Shown one piece after another: positions 8,398 through 17,281 of a stretch of 64,000 nt of DNA. The translations under genes were made by a program, and so were the position numbers. Below the pieces are notes generated by a model. That model saw nothing but the letters and a program-made list of their open reading frames with translations, had not been told where the DNA came from and made no database searches. The first letter of the stretch is position 1; each line of letters begins with the position of its first letter. The stretch is taken from the NCBI RefSeq assembly GCF_023715345.1, contig NZ_JAMBNY010000015.1, forward strand, positions 32,447-96,446, read 5' to 3'. This DNA is from Paenibacillus camelliae. Lineage in GTDB: Bacteria; Bacillota; Bacilli; Paenibacillales; Paenibacillaceae.

Positions 8398-11300
8398 ATG
8401 AAGCCATCATTCCTTGCTTTGCTGCGCTACAGGCCCACCAAAATGATAGCAGCCTCAATTCTCGTTCTTATGAGTTTATGGATTGCATTGCCTGTCTTTG
8501 CACAGGAATCCGAAGCGGAGCTGCATGTTTCGATCCTCGTTCCGTTAATGGTCATTGGACTTTACTCTTTGTTTATAGTAACCGTTCATCACATGCTATT
8601 CAGAGATCAACAGCTGGTTGACCAAGCATGGCTAATGAAACGAAGAATGCTATTAAGCGGAGCATTAATACTTGGATTACTGATAAGGCTATTATTAGCA
8701 GCGTTCAATGAAGGCTACGTGAACGATTTGAACTTGTTTCATTATTGGGGTAACTATGCCTTTAATGAAGGATTACTTAATCTTTACCATGGTGATTTCT
8801 TTCTTGATTATCCTCCTGGCTATCTGTACGTGTTATATATTGTTGCTGCAGTGCAGAAGCTGTTCGGAATAACATATGGCAGTGCAGCATTTCTTATCCT
8901 GTACAAGCTTCCAACGATCATTGTTGATCTGTGTGCATCCTACTATATATACAAGCAAGCAAATAAAAAGCTTTCGTTCCCAGTCTCGTTCGGATTAATG
9001 ATGATTTATCTGTTCAACCCTGTCGTATTACTTGATGGCGCCGTATGGGGACAGGTAGATTCTATTTTCACTTTTCTTATTATCATTAGTGTTGGTCTCT
9101 ATACAGATGGGAGACTAGGTAAAGCATCCGTCATCTTTGCTCTTGCAGCGTTAACTAAGCCGCAAGCCTTTATTTTTATGCCAATTGTGCTGCTCGTTCT
9201 ACTCTATAAAAAGCGCTGGAAAGCGGTAATAACGTGTGCTGCATGGGGCTTTGGTACGTTTTTGTTGCTTTCATTGCCTCTATTTCTTAAGGGCGGAGGA
9301 CTATGGCAGCTTATAGACCTCTATCGCGGTACATTATCGTCCTATGCCTACGCCACTTTGAATGCATTCAATACATACATGCTGTTTAACCTTAATTGGG
9401 TCTCAACTGAGCATATAGCAGCTGGTGCTACGCTTGGATTCTATGGAATGATTGCTATTTTTGCTGCGGTTGCCTACGCTGCATTTATCGGAATTCGCAG
9501 TAAAGCAAAATCATCCTCATTGTACTTTATAGCTGCAGCTTTACTTATTATCGTCTTTATGTTTGTAACCAAAATGCATGAGCGTTATATGTTTGCAGCA
9601 ATCGCTCTGCTCGTTATGGCCTTTATACAGAGTGAGGATCGACGACTACTCTACTTAAGCTATGGCTTTACATTTACGAACACATTGAATTTATATGTCG
9701 TACTTGAAGCCAGCAAGACGACAACCTTTATTCCATATGACGGAGTCGCAATTCTATGCTCTGTCGCAAATCTTGTAATGACTTTCGTGCTGCTCTATGT
9801 TGGTTATGATCTCTATGTGAAGGAGCGGGTGTTCAAGCTATTCGTACGTCATGAGCGAGAGCATCATCAGCATGCTCTGGAGCGTGTGCTTTCAGCTAGC
9901 TCTACAGATTCGCAGCAGAAGGATCGTGCTTGGTATAATATCGGTATGACTCGTAAGGATTGGATTATCGTGGCAAGTGTGACGGCTGTTTACACGATAA
10001 TATCGTTGATTAACCTTGGTAGCATCAACGGACCGAAAACAGTGTGGCAGCCGGCGACCATTGAAGATACTATCGTGTTTGACCTTGGAGAATCCAAGCA
10101 GCTTCAGCGAGTGATCTCCTTCGGCGGTGTGGGGGATGGCGAATATCGATATTCTTTTTCAAACGACGGGGTAAGCTGGACCGACGAGCAAACCTTAATA
10201 CATGATCATGTTGCTGTGTTTTTGTGGAAAGAAGCGGATGTACAGGTTGCTGCACGCTATGTAAAGCTTCAGCCTGTTAAGCTTGGTTTTAGTTTACATG
10301 AAATGGGCTTTTTCGAGGTAGGCTCGCAAACCCCGCTGCCTGTACAAGTATCAACAGTATATGAGCCTCAAGGTGCAGCCCGCGGAGCGGCAAGCCATCT
10401 GATTGATGAGCAAAGCATTGTGCCTTTCCATCATACGTATAGTGTTGGCAGCTATTTTGATGAGATTTATCATGCCAGAACGGCATACGAGCATTTGGAA
10501 GGCATACAAGCCTATGAAAGCACGCATCCACCGCTTGGGAAAATATTGATTTCTTTAGGTATACAGTTATTTGGTTTAAGTCCTTTTGGCTGGCGAATCG
10601 TTGGTGCGATATGTGGTGCGCTTATGCTTCCGATCATTTATCTAATGGCTAAAGCGATTCTGCGAAGAAGCGGGTATGCCGTGGGGGCAATGCTACTGTA
10701 TGCCGTAGACTTCATGCATTTTACGCAGACGCGTATTGCTACGATTGATGTGTATGCTGTACTGTTCATTATGCTTATGTTTTACTTCATGCAACGCTAT
10801 GCGAGCATGAATTTTTACAGAGATAGGCTACGTAAAACCTTTATTCCACTCGGCTTAGCGGGATTGTTTTTTGGTTTCGGTATCGCCTCCAAATGGATCG
10901 TGTTCTATGGGGGGGCAGGCCTTGCAGTGATGCTGGCTATCACGCTGCTCCAGCGCTACTTCGAGTATCGAAGTGCCGGTGTGCTGCTTCATGGGCAGAA
11001 CAGGGACAGCATAGAAGAGAACGTGATCGCTCGTGCACAAGCGATACGTGCTAGATTTTTTCCGTACACGATCTCTACGATAGCGATCTGTTTGCTATTT
11101 TATATCGCAATACCGCTTAGTATCTACGCTTTGGCGAATATTCCCGTGCTTAAACCAATGGAGAGTGGCTACACGCTGAAAGCGTTAATTGATTATCAAG
11201 TAAATATGTACAATTACCATAGCAATCTTGTTTCGTCACATCCATTCTCCTCAACCTGGTGGGAGTGGCCATTTATGAAGCGGCCGGTGTGGTATTACCT

Positions 11301-11718
11301 TGATTCCGCGCCTATGGAAGGAATGCGCTCTACCATTGCAGCATTTGGTAATCCACTTATTTGGTGGTCAGGCTTGTTTACAATGCTGGCTACGACTGTA
11401 ATAAGTATTAGAAGGAAGGATCAAGGTGCTATCATGCTAGTTATTGCGTACTTCTCGCAATATGTACCATGGATGCTCGTACCGCGTGAAACTTTCCTGT
11501 ATCATTATTTTGCTATGGTTCCGTTCATGATTGTTAGCATCATGTATGTATTTAAGCTGCTTGAGGAGAAATTTAAATGGAGCCGAAATGTGCGTTTAGG
11601 ATATATTACTGCAGCTGTCGTGCTGTTTGCTATGTTTTATCCTGTGCTTTCAGGAATGCCAGCTTCAGAGGACTATATTGTTCACGTGCTGCGCTGGTTC
11701 CCTTCATGGTTATTTTAG
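8398..11718 (+). CDS. Double GT-C glycosyltransferase, GT39/PMT-type C-terminal half
   Basis: Very large multispanning enzyme, 1106 residues. Residues ~1-480 form one GT-C-like membrane unit, with NDLNLFHYWGNYAF in the first external loop and LDYPPGYLY. Residues ~520-650 contain a soluble beta-rich segment resembling a discoidin (F5/8C) domain (GVGDGEYRYSFSNDGVSW). The remainder is a GT39/protein-mannosyltransferase-type unit with FDEIYHARTAYEHLEG and STHPPLGK, the acidic catalytic loop and downstream motif of this family. Such enzymes use polyprenyl-phosphate sugars on the outer face of the membrane. The ATG at 8398 is chosen for AAAGGAGTCATATTC; an earlier in-frame TTG lacks a ribosome site. 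First gene of an operon with GtrB- and GtrA-like proteins. The acceptor is unknown. Confidence 0.85.
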   Translation: MKPSFLALLRYRPTKMIAASILVLMSLWIALPVFAQESEAELHVSILVPLMVIGLYSLFIVTVHHMLFRDQQLVDQAWLMKRRMLLSGALILGLLIRLLLAAFNEGYVNDLNLFHYWGNYAFNEGLLNLYHGDFFLDYPPGYLYVLYIVAAVQKLFGITYGSAAFLILYKLPTIIVDLCASYYIYKQANKKLSFPVSFGLMMIYLFNPVVLLDGAVWGQVDSIFTFLIIISVGLYTDGRLGKASVIFALAALTKPQAFIFMPIVLLVLLYKKRWKAVITCAAWGFGTFLLLSLPLFLKGGGLWQLIDLYRGTLSSYAYATLNAFNTYMLFNLNWVSTEHIAAGATLGFYGMIAIFAAVAYAAFIGIRSKAKSSSLYFIAAALLIIVFMFVTKMHERYMFAAIALLVMAFIQSEDRRLLYLSYGFTFTNTLNLYVVLEASKTTTFIPYDGVAILCSVANLVMTFVLLYVGYDLYVKERVFKLFVRHEREHHQHALERVLSASSTDSQQKDRAWYNIGMTRKDWIIVASVTAVYTIISLINLGSINGPKTVWQPATIEDTIVFDLGESKQLQRVISFGGVGDGEYRYSFSNDGVSWTDEQTLIHDHVAVFLWKEADVQVAARYVKLQPVKLGFSLHEMGFFEVGSQTPLPVQVSTVYEPQGAARGAASHLIDEQSIVPFHHTYSVGSYFDEIYHARTAYEHLEGIQAYESTHPPLGKILISLGIQLFGLSPFGWRIVGAICGALMLPIIYLMAKAILRRSGYAVGAMLLYAVDFMHFTQTRIATIDVYAVLFIMLMFYFMQRYASMNFYRDRLRKTFIPLGLAGLFFGFGIASKWIVFYGGAGLAVMLAITLLQRYFEYRSAGVLLHGQNRDSIEENVIARAQAIRARFFPYTISTIAICLLFYIAIPLSIYALANIPVLKPMESGYTLKALIDYQVNMYNYHSNLVSSHPFSSTWWEWPFMKRPVWYYLDSAPMEGMRSTIAAFGNPLIWWSGLFTMLATTVISIRRKDQGAIMLVIAYFSQYVPWMLVPRETFLYHYFAMVPFMIVSIMYVFKLLEEKFKWSRNVRLGYITAAVVLFAMFYPVLSGMPASEDYIVHVLRWFPSWLF

Positions 11719-11742
11719 AACAAACTTGAGCGAAGGAGTCTA

Positions 11743-12723
11743 ATGATGTCACATGCGTTTATTAGTGTAATCGTACCGATGTACAATGAAGAGGAAGTAA
11801 TCGGAACGACATTTAAACGGCTAAAAGAGGTAATGGATTCAACAGGTGATCGCTATGAGCTGATCTTTGTAAACGATGGTAGCAAGGATCGTTCGGCAGA
11901 CATGATTCGAGAACTGTCTCGTAAGCATAAGGAAATTGTGCTCATCGACTTTTCACGTAATTTTGGTCATCAAATCGCCATTACTGCAGGGATGGATTAT
12001 GCCCAGGGCGATGCAATAATTATCATTGATGCTGATTTGCAGGATCCACCAGAGATTATGCTGGACATGATTGCCAAATGGCGTGAGGGCTACGAGGTTG
12101 TATACGGTAAACGAATAAAACGCAAGGGAGAAACTTGGTTCAAAAAGACGACGGCTATGCTGTTTTATCGCACGCTGCGCGCGTTAACAAGTGTAGATAT
12201 CCCAAGCGATACAGGTGATTTCCGCTTAATAGATCGGAAGGTTTGCGATGTACTGAAGGGGCTTAAAGAGAAAAATCGTTTTGTGCGAGGTCTGATTAGC
12301 TGGATTGGGTTTAAGCAGACGAGTGTAGAATTTGTTCGCGAGGAGCGCTACGCAGGTGTTACAAAGTATCCGCTTAAGCGTATGCTAAAATTCGCGCTTG
12401 ATGCGATTACATCGTTTTCGTACAAGCCTTTGCGGATCGCTAGCTATATTGGATTTACGATTTCATTTGTCAGCTTTATATACTTGCTTATCGTCCTGTA
12501 TCAGCGTCTCTTTACCGAATCAACAACTGCGGGCTGGGCAAGTATTGTTGCGATAAACCTGCTGTTTAATGGGATCATCCTCATTTTGCTTGGTGTGATC
12601 GGAGAATATATCGGTCGAATTTACGACGAAACAAAAAATCGTCCACTTTATATTGTGCGTGAAGCGGTAGGCCAGCAGCTAGACAGTGAGCATCATGCTC
12701 GTAAATCAGAGGATGAACGATGA
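11743..12723 (+). CDS. GT2 polyprenyl-phosphate glycosyltransferase (GtrB/CsbB/YkcC type)
   Basis: Membrane-associated GT2 enzyme of 326 residues that would transfer a sugar from a nucleotide donor to undecaprenyl phosphate on the cytoplasmic face. The GT-A domain has VPMYNEEEVI, FVNDGSKDRS, DADLQDPPE (the DXD region) and SDTGDFRLIDRKV. Two membrane helices close the protein (SYIGFTISFVSFIYLLIVLY and the segment around LLFNGIILILLGVIGEYIG), as in GtrB. GAAGGAGT precedes the start. It lies 24 bp after the GT39 gene and overlaps gtrA by 4 bp, so the three genes are translated together. The sugar cannot be read from the sequence. Confidence 0.92.
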   Translation: MMSHAFISVIVPMYNEEEVIGTTFKRLKEVMDSTGDRYELIFVNDGSKDRSADMIRELSRKHKEIVLIDFSRNFGHQIAITAGMDYAQGDAIIIIDADLQDPPEIMLDMIAKWREGYEVVYGKRIKRKGETWFKKTTAMLFYRTLRALTSVDIPSDTGDFRLIDRKVCDVLKGLKEKNRFVRGLISWIGFKQTSVEFVREERYAGVTKYPLKRMLKFALDAITSFSYKPLRIASYIGFTISFVSFIYLLIVLYQRLFTESTTAGWASIVAINLLFNGIILILLGVIGEYIGRIYDETKNRPLYIVREAVGQQLDSEHHARKSEDER

Positions 12724-13148
12724 CTGAACAAGGTATGGTAAATGAGAAAGCTCAAACAAAACCGAATAAAGCGATTCGGCAATTTTTATCGTTCAGTATC
12801 ATCGGTGTGCTGAATACAGCAGTAGACATTGCCGTATACTGGCTGCTGCTGCAGCTTTCTGTAGTGTATGTGCTGGCGAACATTGCTGCCTATGCTGCCG
12901 GGATGCTGAACAGCTTTATATGGAATCGAGCGATTACTTTTCGAACAAAACAGCGAGAAAAGCATGCTTTTGATGTAATCCTACGCTTTGTGCTGTGGAA
13001 TCTGTTGTCTTTGCTGCTCTCAAGCTTGCTCATTACGCTGCTCATTGAAGGTCTACAGTGGCATGAGCTGTCGAGTAAGCTTGTCGCGACTGCATGCATT
13101 GTAGTGTTTCAGTTCATCGGAACGAAAAAATGGGTGTTTCGTCAGTAA
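12720..13148 (+). CDS. gtrA: GtrA-family membrane protein, putative lipid-sugar flippase
   Basis: A 142-residue GtrA/GtcA protein with four membrane helices. The family pattern is visible in FLSFSIIGVLNTAVDIAVYWLL, the second helix ANIAAYAAGMLNSFIWNRAITF, and the C-terminal QFIGTKKWVFR. GtrA proteins are thought to flip undecaprenyl-phosphate sugars, or assist this. The start ATG overlaps the GT2 stop (ATGA), indicating translational coupling. With GT39 and GtrB it completes a three-component glycosylation system. Confidence 0.9.
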   Translation: MTEQGMVNEKAQTKPNKAIRQFLSFSIIGVLNTAVDIAVYWLLLQLSVVYVLANIAAYAAGMLNSFIWNRAITFRTKQREKHAFDVILRFVLWNLLSLLLSSLLITLLIEGLQWHELSSKLVATACIVVFQFIGTKKWVFRQ

Positions 13149-13177
13149 TTTGTCTAGCCTATTTTTTCTATATAGGT

Positions 13178-13206
13178 AACAATCCCCTTCAATGAGACAT
13201 ATTATA
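13178..13206 (+). promoter_or_regulatory. Possible sigma-K-type promoter of gerE
   Basis: An AAC at -35 (13178-13180) lies 17 nt before CATATTATA (13198-13206), which fits the mother-cell pattern AC-N16/17-CATAnnnTA. In Bacillus subtilis gerE is transcribed by sigma-K. Match is to a short consensus, so moderate confidence. Confidence 0.45.
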
Positions 13207-13268
13207 TGTTGACTGTATCCCTTGACCTTGGTATACCATAACACCCTGGCAAGGAGGGCTGAAACACA

Positions 13269-13493
13269 TTGAGGGACAACGACCATAAAAGCAAGTTTCT
13301 ATTAACTCATCGTGAGCGCGAAGTATTTGAGTTGCTCGTGCAGGATAAAACTACAAGAGATATTGCCCAGCAGCTCTTCATTAGTGAGAAAACTGTACGA
13401 AACCACATCTCAAATGTGATGCAAAAGTTGAATGTGAAAGGTCGTTCGCAAGCAGTTGTAGAGTTAATTAAGTTGGGAGAGCTGAAGATTTAG
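13269..13493 (+). CDS. gerE: GerE, LuxR-type spore-coat gene regulator
   Basis: A 74-residue stand-alone LuxR-type DNA-binding domain, exactly the length of Bacillus GerE. The helix-turn-helix region LTHREREVFELLVQDKTTRD and ISEKTVRNHISNVMQKLNVK, followed by GRSQAVVELIKLGEL, is nearly identical to GerE as I recall it. GerE acts in the mother cell late in sporulation to activate and repress sigma-K-dependent coat genes. The start is TTG, 10 nt after AAGGAGGG; no better start exists. Monocistronic with its own terminator. Confidence 0.92.
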   Translation: MRDNDHKSKFLLTHREREVFELLVQDKTTRDIAQQLFISEKTVRNHISNVMQKLNVKGRSQAVVELIKLGELKI

Positions 13494-13546
13494 TCGCTCT
13501 TGCCAGATTCTCTAACTCCTATCATTTGCCATGTGAATGCAAGGCT

Positions 13547-13592
13547 TGAGAGTTAATTAGCACATTCTTGTGCTAATTAAGCTCTCATTTTT
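13547..13592 (+). terminator. Rho-independent terminator after gerE
   Basis: Stem of about 17 bp, GAGAGTTAATTAGCACA with TGTGCTAATTAAGCTCTC (one bulge), loop TTCT, then a T run. Confidence 0.85.
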
Positions 13593-13613
13593 TGTGCTGT
13601 TTTGAATATATGC

Positions 13614-13643
13614 TTGTCATATTAGTAGTTTTTGAGCCATAAT
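13614..13643 (+). promoter_or_regulatory. Possible sigma-A promoter of the sensor kinase gene
   Basis: TTGTCA (13614-13619), 18-nt spacer and CATAAT (13638-13643), about 90 nt before the kinase start. Each hexamer differs from consensus at one position. Confidence 0.35.
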
Positions 13644-13735
13644 ACGAAGATAGTAACAATTTATCAGACCACATAACTAGGAATATGGTATTATGTTCTT
13701 TACGGGTTTAATTGCTATATACAGAAGGAGACACA

Positions 13736-15493
13736 ATGCGTAGAAATATATGGTTAATTGCAATTAGCAGCATCGTCCTACTCGTCGTTGTTAACAATGT
13801 AGTATTTTTCTATATTACTCGTTACCTGCTGCAACAAGAGCTTGATCAGCAATTAATTTCTTTAAGTGCACAAGTTAGACAGGCTGCAGAGCAGAGACGG
13901 GTAGGACTTGACTTATTCGAGGAGCAGATCAGTCGAGAGCTGCGTGCGGCATCTATTGCAGCAAAGTACGCGCTGGATGAAGATGTTGAAAACATTACGG
14001 CTGAGCAGCTTGAAGCACTCGCTAAGGAACTGGACTTATCACATATTACACTATTAAAAAAGCTGGAAAACAACGACATTGTCTTATATCAATCATCTGA
14101 TCCGAAGCAAATTAATAAAAGCACAGCATCGTGGGATCCTTGGCATCGTATTTTTCATGAATTATTCGAAATGAAAACGATTGATGAAGAATGGCTTGGA
14201 ACGTCATTGCCGAATTTCTGGTCTGGTCCCTACGAGGTTTCATCCACGGATTACACGAATATTTACAAATGGGGCTACTTTTATGATGGTACAACCAATT
14301 ACATGATAGACCCTTATATAGATTACACAGCAGTCAATACGTATAATGAGCTAACTGGCCTCGACCGATTGTTTGAGGATCTCGTACAATCCAATGAATC
14401 ACTCTTGGAAATTAGTATAGTCAATCCGCTCACATTCCCAAATGATCAAGTGACCATTGAAGAGGATGGGAGTGAACGAAAGCATATTGTACAGCGACCT
14501 GTGCTATATGGCAGCTATAATTATAAATCTAAGCATGATGAGCTGGATGTAAAAAAAGCGTTTAATAGTGGAGAACGGATTACACGTACAGAGAGAACTG
14601 CTAAAGCCTACACCTACAAGATGTTTATTCCTGTATCAGTTGAAGAAGAGCGTCTAGCAATGGTGGATGAGGAAGGACAGCCTATGGAAGGCTACGTTCT
14701 TGTTATCACTTCAAGCTACGAGCATATCGCTGAAAGCTTGAGAGAAAGTGTCGTTCGTGTTGCTTTAATGACGATATTGATTACATCCATTATGCTTCCT
14801 GCTGTTATTCTTGTCATGAATTACTTTAAAAATTTACGAGAAGAGGCAGTAAAAGTTGCTCAGGATACCTACATTGAAGAAATTAATGCATTGTTTCAAT
14901 CGATACGTTCTCAGCGGCATGATTTTATTAATCAAGTACAAACGATTCACTCACTTATTAAGCTGAAGCATTATGACGAAGTAGAGAACTATGCGGCAGA
15001 GATTGCCGGTGAAATTCATTTTATTAATGATTATATTAATATTGGCAATCCAGCAGTAGCAGCTCTTATTCGATCCAAGCTATCTCAGGCTGAGGCTTAT
15101 CATATTGAATTTACGCACGATGTAAAGGCGGTTAAGCTGACGGAGCTGGCGGGACAAGCGTTAGATATTAATCGTATTCTCGGTAATCTGATTGATAATG
15201 CCTTTGATGAGGTGTTGAAATACGAAGAGAGCGATCGGAAAGTCTCGCTTTATGGACGGGAAGAGCAGCATACATTGCACCTGAAAATTAGCAACTATTG
15301 TGAAAACGCAAAAGAAAAAATAAATCTACCGCTATTCAAAAGCGGCTTCAGCACAAAGCTTGGAGAGCATCATGGCCTAGGCTTGTCTATTATCGAAAGT
15401 ATTGTGAAGCAGTATAAGGGCGATATTCAAATGAGTGCACCTGACGATGAGACGATCGTGTTTGAAGTTAGAATTCCGCTGAAAACGAACTAA
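13736..15493 (+). CDS. Membrane sensor histidine kinase with Spo0B-type H-box (CitA/DcuS-like)
   Basis: A 585-residue sensor kinase. One membrane helix lies at residues ~6-28, a long extracytoplasmic domain of ~310 residues follows, then a second helix (VALMTILITSIMLPAVILVM). The phospho-acceptor region SIRSQRHDFINQVQTIHSLI (His about residue 395) is of the Spo0B-alpha/SPOB type found in CitA, DctS and DcuS kinases, and the ATPase domain has NLIDNAFDEV and HGLGLSIIESIVKQYKG. The ATG at 13736 follows AGAAGGAGACAC; an in-frame TTG 24 nt upstream is not preferred. No response regulator is adjacent, which is unusual for this class. The ligand is unknown. Confidence 0.88.
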   Translation: MRRNIWLIAISSIVLLVVVNNVVFFYITRYLLQQELDQQLISLSAQVRQAAEQRRVGLDLFEEQISRELRAASIAAKYALDEDVENITAEQLEALAKELDLSHITLLKKLENNDIVLYQSSDPKQINKSTASWDPWHRIFHELFEMKTIDEEWLGTSLPNFWSGPYEVSSTDYTNIYKWGYFYDGTTNYMIDPYIDYTAVNTYNELTGLDRLFEDLVQSNESLLEISIVNPLTFPNDQVTIEEDGSERKHIVQRPVLYGSYNYKSKHDELDVKKAFNSGERITRTERTAKAYTYKMFIPVSVEEERLAMVDEEGQPMEGYVLVITSSYEHIAESLRESVVRVALMTILITSIMLPAVILVMNYFKNLREEAVKVAQDTYIEEINALFQSIRSQRHDFINQVQTIHSLIKLKHYDEVENYAAEIAGEIHFINDYINIGNPAVAALIRSKLSQAEAYHIEFTHDVKAVKLTELAGQALDINRILGNLIDNAFDEVLKYEESDRKVSLYGREEQHTLHLKISNYCENAKEKINLPLFKSGFSTKLGEHHGLGLSIIESIVKQYKGDIQMSAPDDETIVFEVRIPLKTN

Positions 15494-15500
15494 TTGAATG

Positions 15501-15543
15501 AACGAGCACAGGTTTTTATTCTATAACCTGTGCTCGTTTTTTT
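15501..15543 (+). terminator. Rho-independent terminator after the sensor kinase
   Basis: AACGAGCACAGGTT pairs perfectly with AACCTGTGCTCGTT, followed by seven or more T. Confidence 0.92.
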
Positions 15544-15694
15544 ATGAGCCTGCATATAGTATCCAGTATCACACCAATAGCATCTTAGTAGTGAAATTAA
15601 TCACAATAGTATTTAATCAAGCAGAAAAATAAAAACATTCCCGAAATATTATAGTAGCCCCGTTTTTTTGATATAATAGATAGAATGGAGAGAT

Positions 15695-17281
15695 ATGAAG
15701 TGGGGTGACTCAAGAGGCGTGCAAATGTATAATCAGCTGTTAACTGCCTTTGATGAGCTATGTCAGGAGGGGCGATTTGCCGCTAACGTGAAACGTGCGT
15801 GGCAGTTGTTCCAAGCTGAAGCCGTGCAAAAAATAACGGTTTACTCAAAAAATATGATTAATGGAATTGTAAAAGATATAGAACTGCATGCTGTCGTCAT
15901 TGATTCAGAAAACATTCGCTACAGCAGCTGTACCTGTCATCATAGTGAGTTTTGTGAGCACATTGGAGCTTTGTTTTTTCAATACTGTAAAGGTCTTGAG
16001 AATGGGAAAGTGTTAGCTGAGCAGGCTTATTTTCAATTGCTCGGTGTTACAAGAGCGTCTAAGTTCATTAAACCATCTGATTCGGAGCTGCTGATCAACC
16101 AGAATACGAACCCAGCTGAGCTGTTTCGGCTTATGCACGAGCAGTATGGAGATGACTGGAAAAAGTGCAAGCATTCATTCCATCCCTTATCTCAAACGCT
16201 AACGTCGATTAAAGGATTAGCTAAGGATAGTCCCTTTGAGGTTCAACAATTGCATTGGTGCGCGTCTACCTTGTATGTATTGTACCTAGGAGAACGGGCT
16301 TTGCAGGCTTCAGACAGCTTTAGTCGTTATTACCATGAAATGACCTTTAAGCGAATTGCAGAGCCATGGATTTCCAATTTAAATGACCTTCTGACTGAGA
16401 TTAAAAGCAGCGAGCTTCAAACCTTTCAGCTTGCATGGGTAAAACAGCTGCTTGCCTTCGTATATGAATGTGCGGCGAAGTCTGAAAAGCCGACAATTGA
16501 GTGGGATTATATACACTATCATTTAATAAGCTTGCTTGCCGGCAATGCTGATCAAGAGCATGAATTTATAACATTATTCATTCGTAGACTTGATGCAGAA
16601 CTGGGGCCATATATGCGTAATATGCTATACGGTTCACTTGCAGCGCTCAAGCTGTATGCTGGCGAGGATAAAGAAGCGATCAGCTATATAGAGCAATGTC
16701 AGTTTGAGAAAGTGCAGAGACTTATTTATCCGTATGTTGAAAGCAAAATGCTGGAGCAGCGATGGGATAAGGTGCAGCTGTGGATGGATATGCTGCTTCA
16801 ACATTTCACTAATGGGAATCATCTGCGCTCGGTTGGACCATTTCTAGCACTTTGCCGAAAAGCGAGCCAGCTGCAGCCTGAAGATGATCGATGGCAAGCC
16901 ATCATGCTGATGCTGCTGCCACATTCCTATTCAGCGCTTGCTGAGCATTATGCCGCTCATGGTAAGTATGAGGCTTGGGCTGATCTACAGATGTACATGG
17001 GAAGGAAGCCAGAGGATTTTAAGGGCAATGAGCTGCAGAGCATTGAGAAGCATGCCCCAGAGGTCGTACTACCCATGTACCATCAAGCAGTAGAAGCAGC
17101 TATTCATACGAGAAACAGACAGGGATATCGAACGGCTGCTCGACATATGAAAAAGCTTCAAGCGCTTTATGAGCAATTAGGTAAGCAGATGACCTGGGAC
17201 CGGTACTTTGAAGCTATGCAGTTAAAGTACAGTCGGTTGAGAGCATTTCAAGAGGAGCTATTGAAAGGAAAGCTAATGTAA
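15695..17281 (+). CDS. ywqB: YwqB-like SWIM zinc-finger protein
   Basis: Protein of 528 residues with a SWIM zinc finger near residues 70-90 (CTCHHSEFCEHIGALFF, i.e. CxCxnCxH); the rest is helical without recognisable catalytic motifs. In Bacillus subtilis ywqB sits beside the Snf2-type gene ywqA, and the same pair is found here, joined by a stop/start overlap TAATG at 17279-17283. SWIM domains bind DNA or proteins, so a role with the helicase in DNA metabolism is inferred. Two starts are possible: ATG 15695 with GGAG only 4 nt away, or ATG 15725 with a weak AGAGG; the longer form is given. Confidence 0.82.
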   Translation: MKWGDSRGVQMYNQLLTAFDELCQEGRFAANVKRAWQLFQAEAVQKITVYSKNMINGIVKDIELHAVVIDSENIRYSSCTCHHSEFCEHIGALFFQYCKGLENGKVLAEQAYFQLLGVTRASKFIKPSDSELLINQNTNPAELFRLMHEQYGDDWKKCKHSFHPLSQTLTSIKGLAKDSPFEVQQLHWCASTLYVLYLGERALQASDSFSRYYHEMTFKRIAEPWISNLNDLLTEIKSSELQTFQLAWVKQLLAFVYECAAKSEKPTIEWDYIHYHLISLLAGNADQEHEFITLFIRRLDAELGPYMRNMLYGSLAALKLYAGEDKEAISYIEQCQFEKVQRLIYPYVESKMLEQRWDKVQLWMDMLLQHFTNGNHLRSVGPFLALCRKASQLQPEDDRWQAIMLMLLPHSYSALAEHYAAHGKYEAWADLQMYMGRKPEDFKGNELQSIEKHAPEVVLPMYHQAVEAAIHTRNRQGYRTAARHMKKLQALYEQLGKQMTWDRYFEAMQLKYSRLRAFQEELLKGKLM

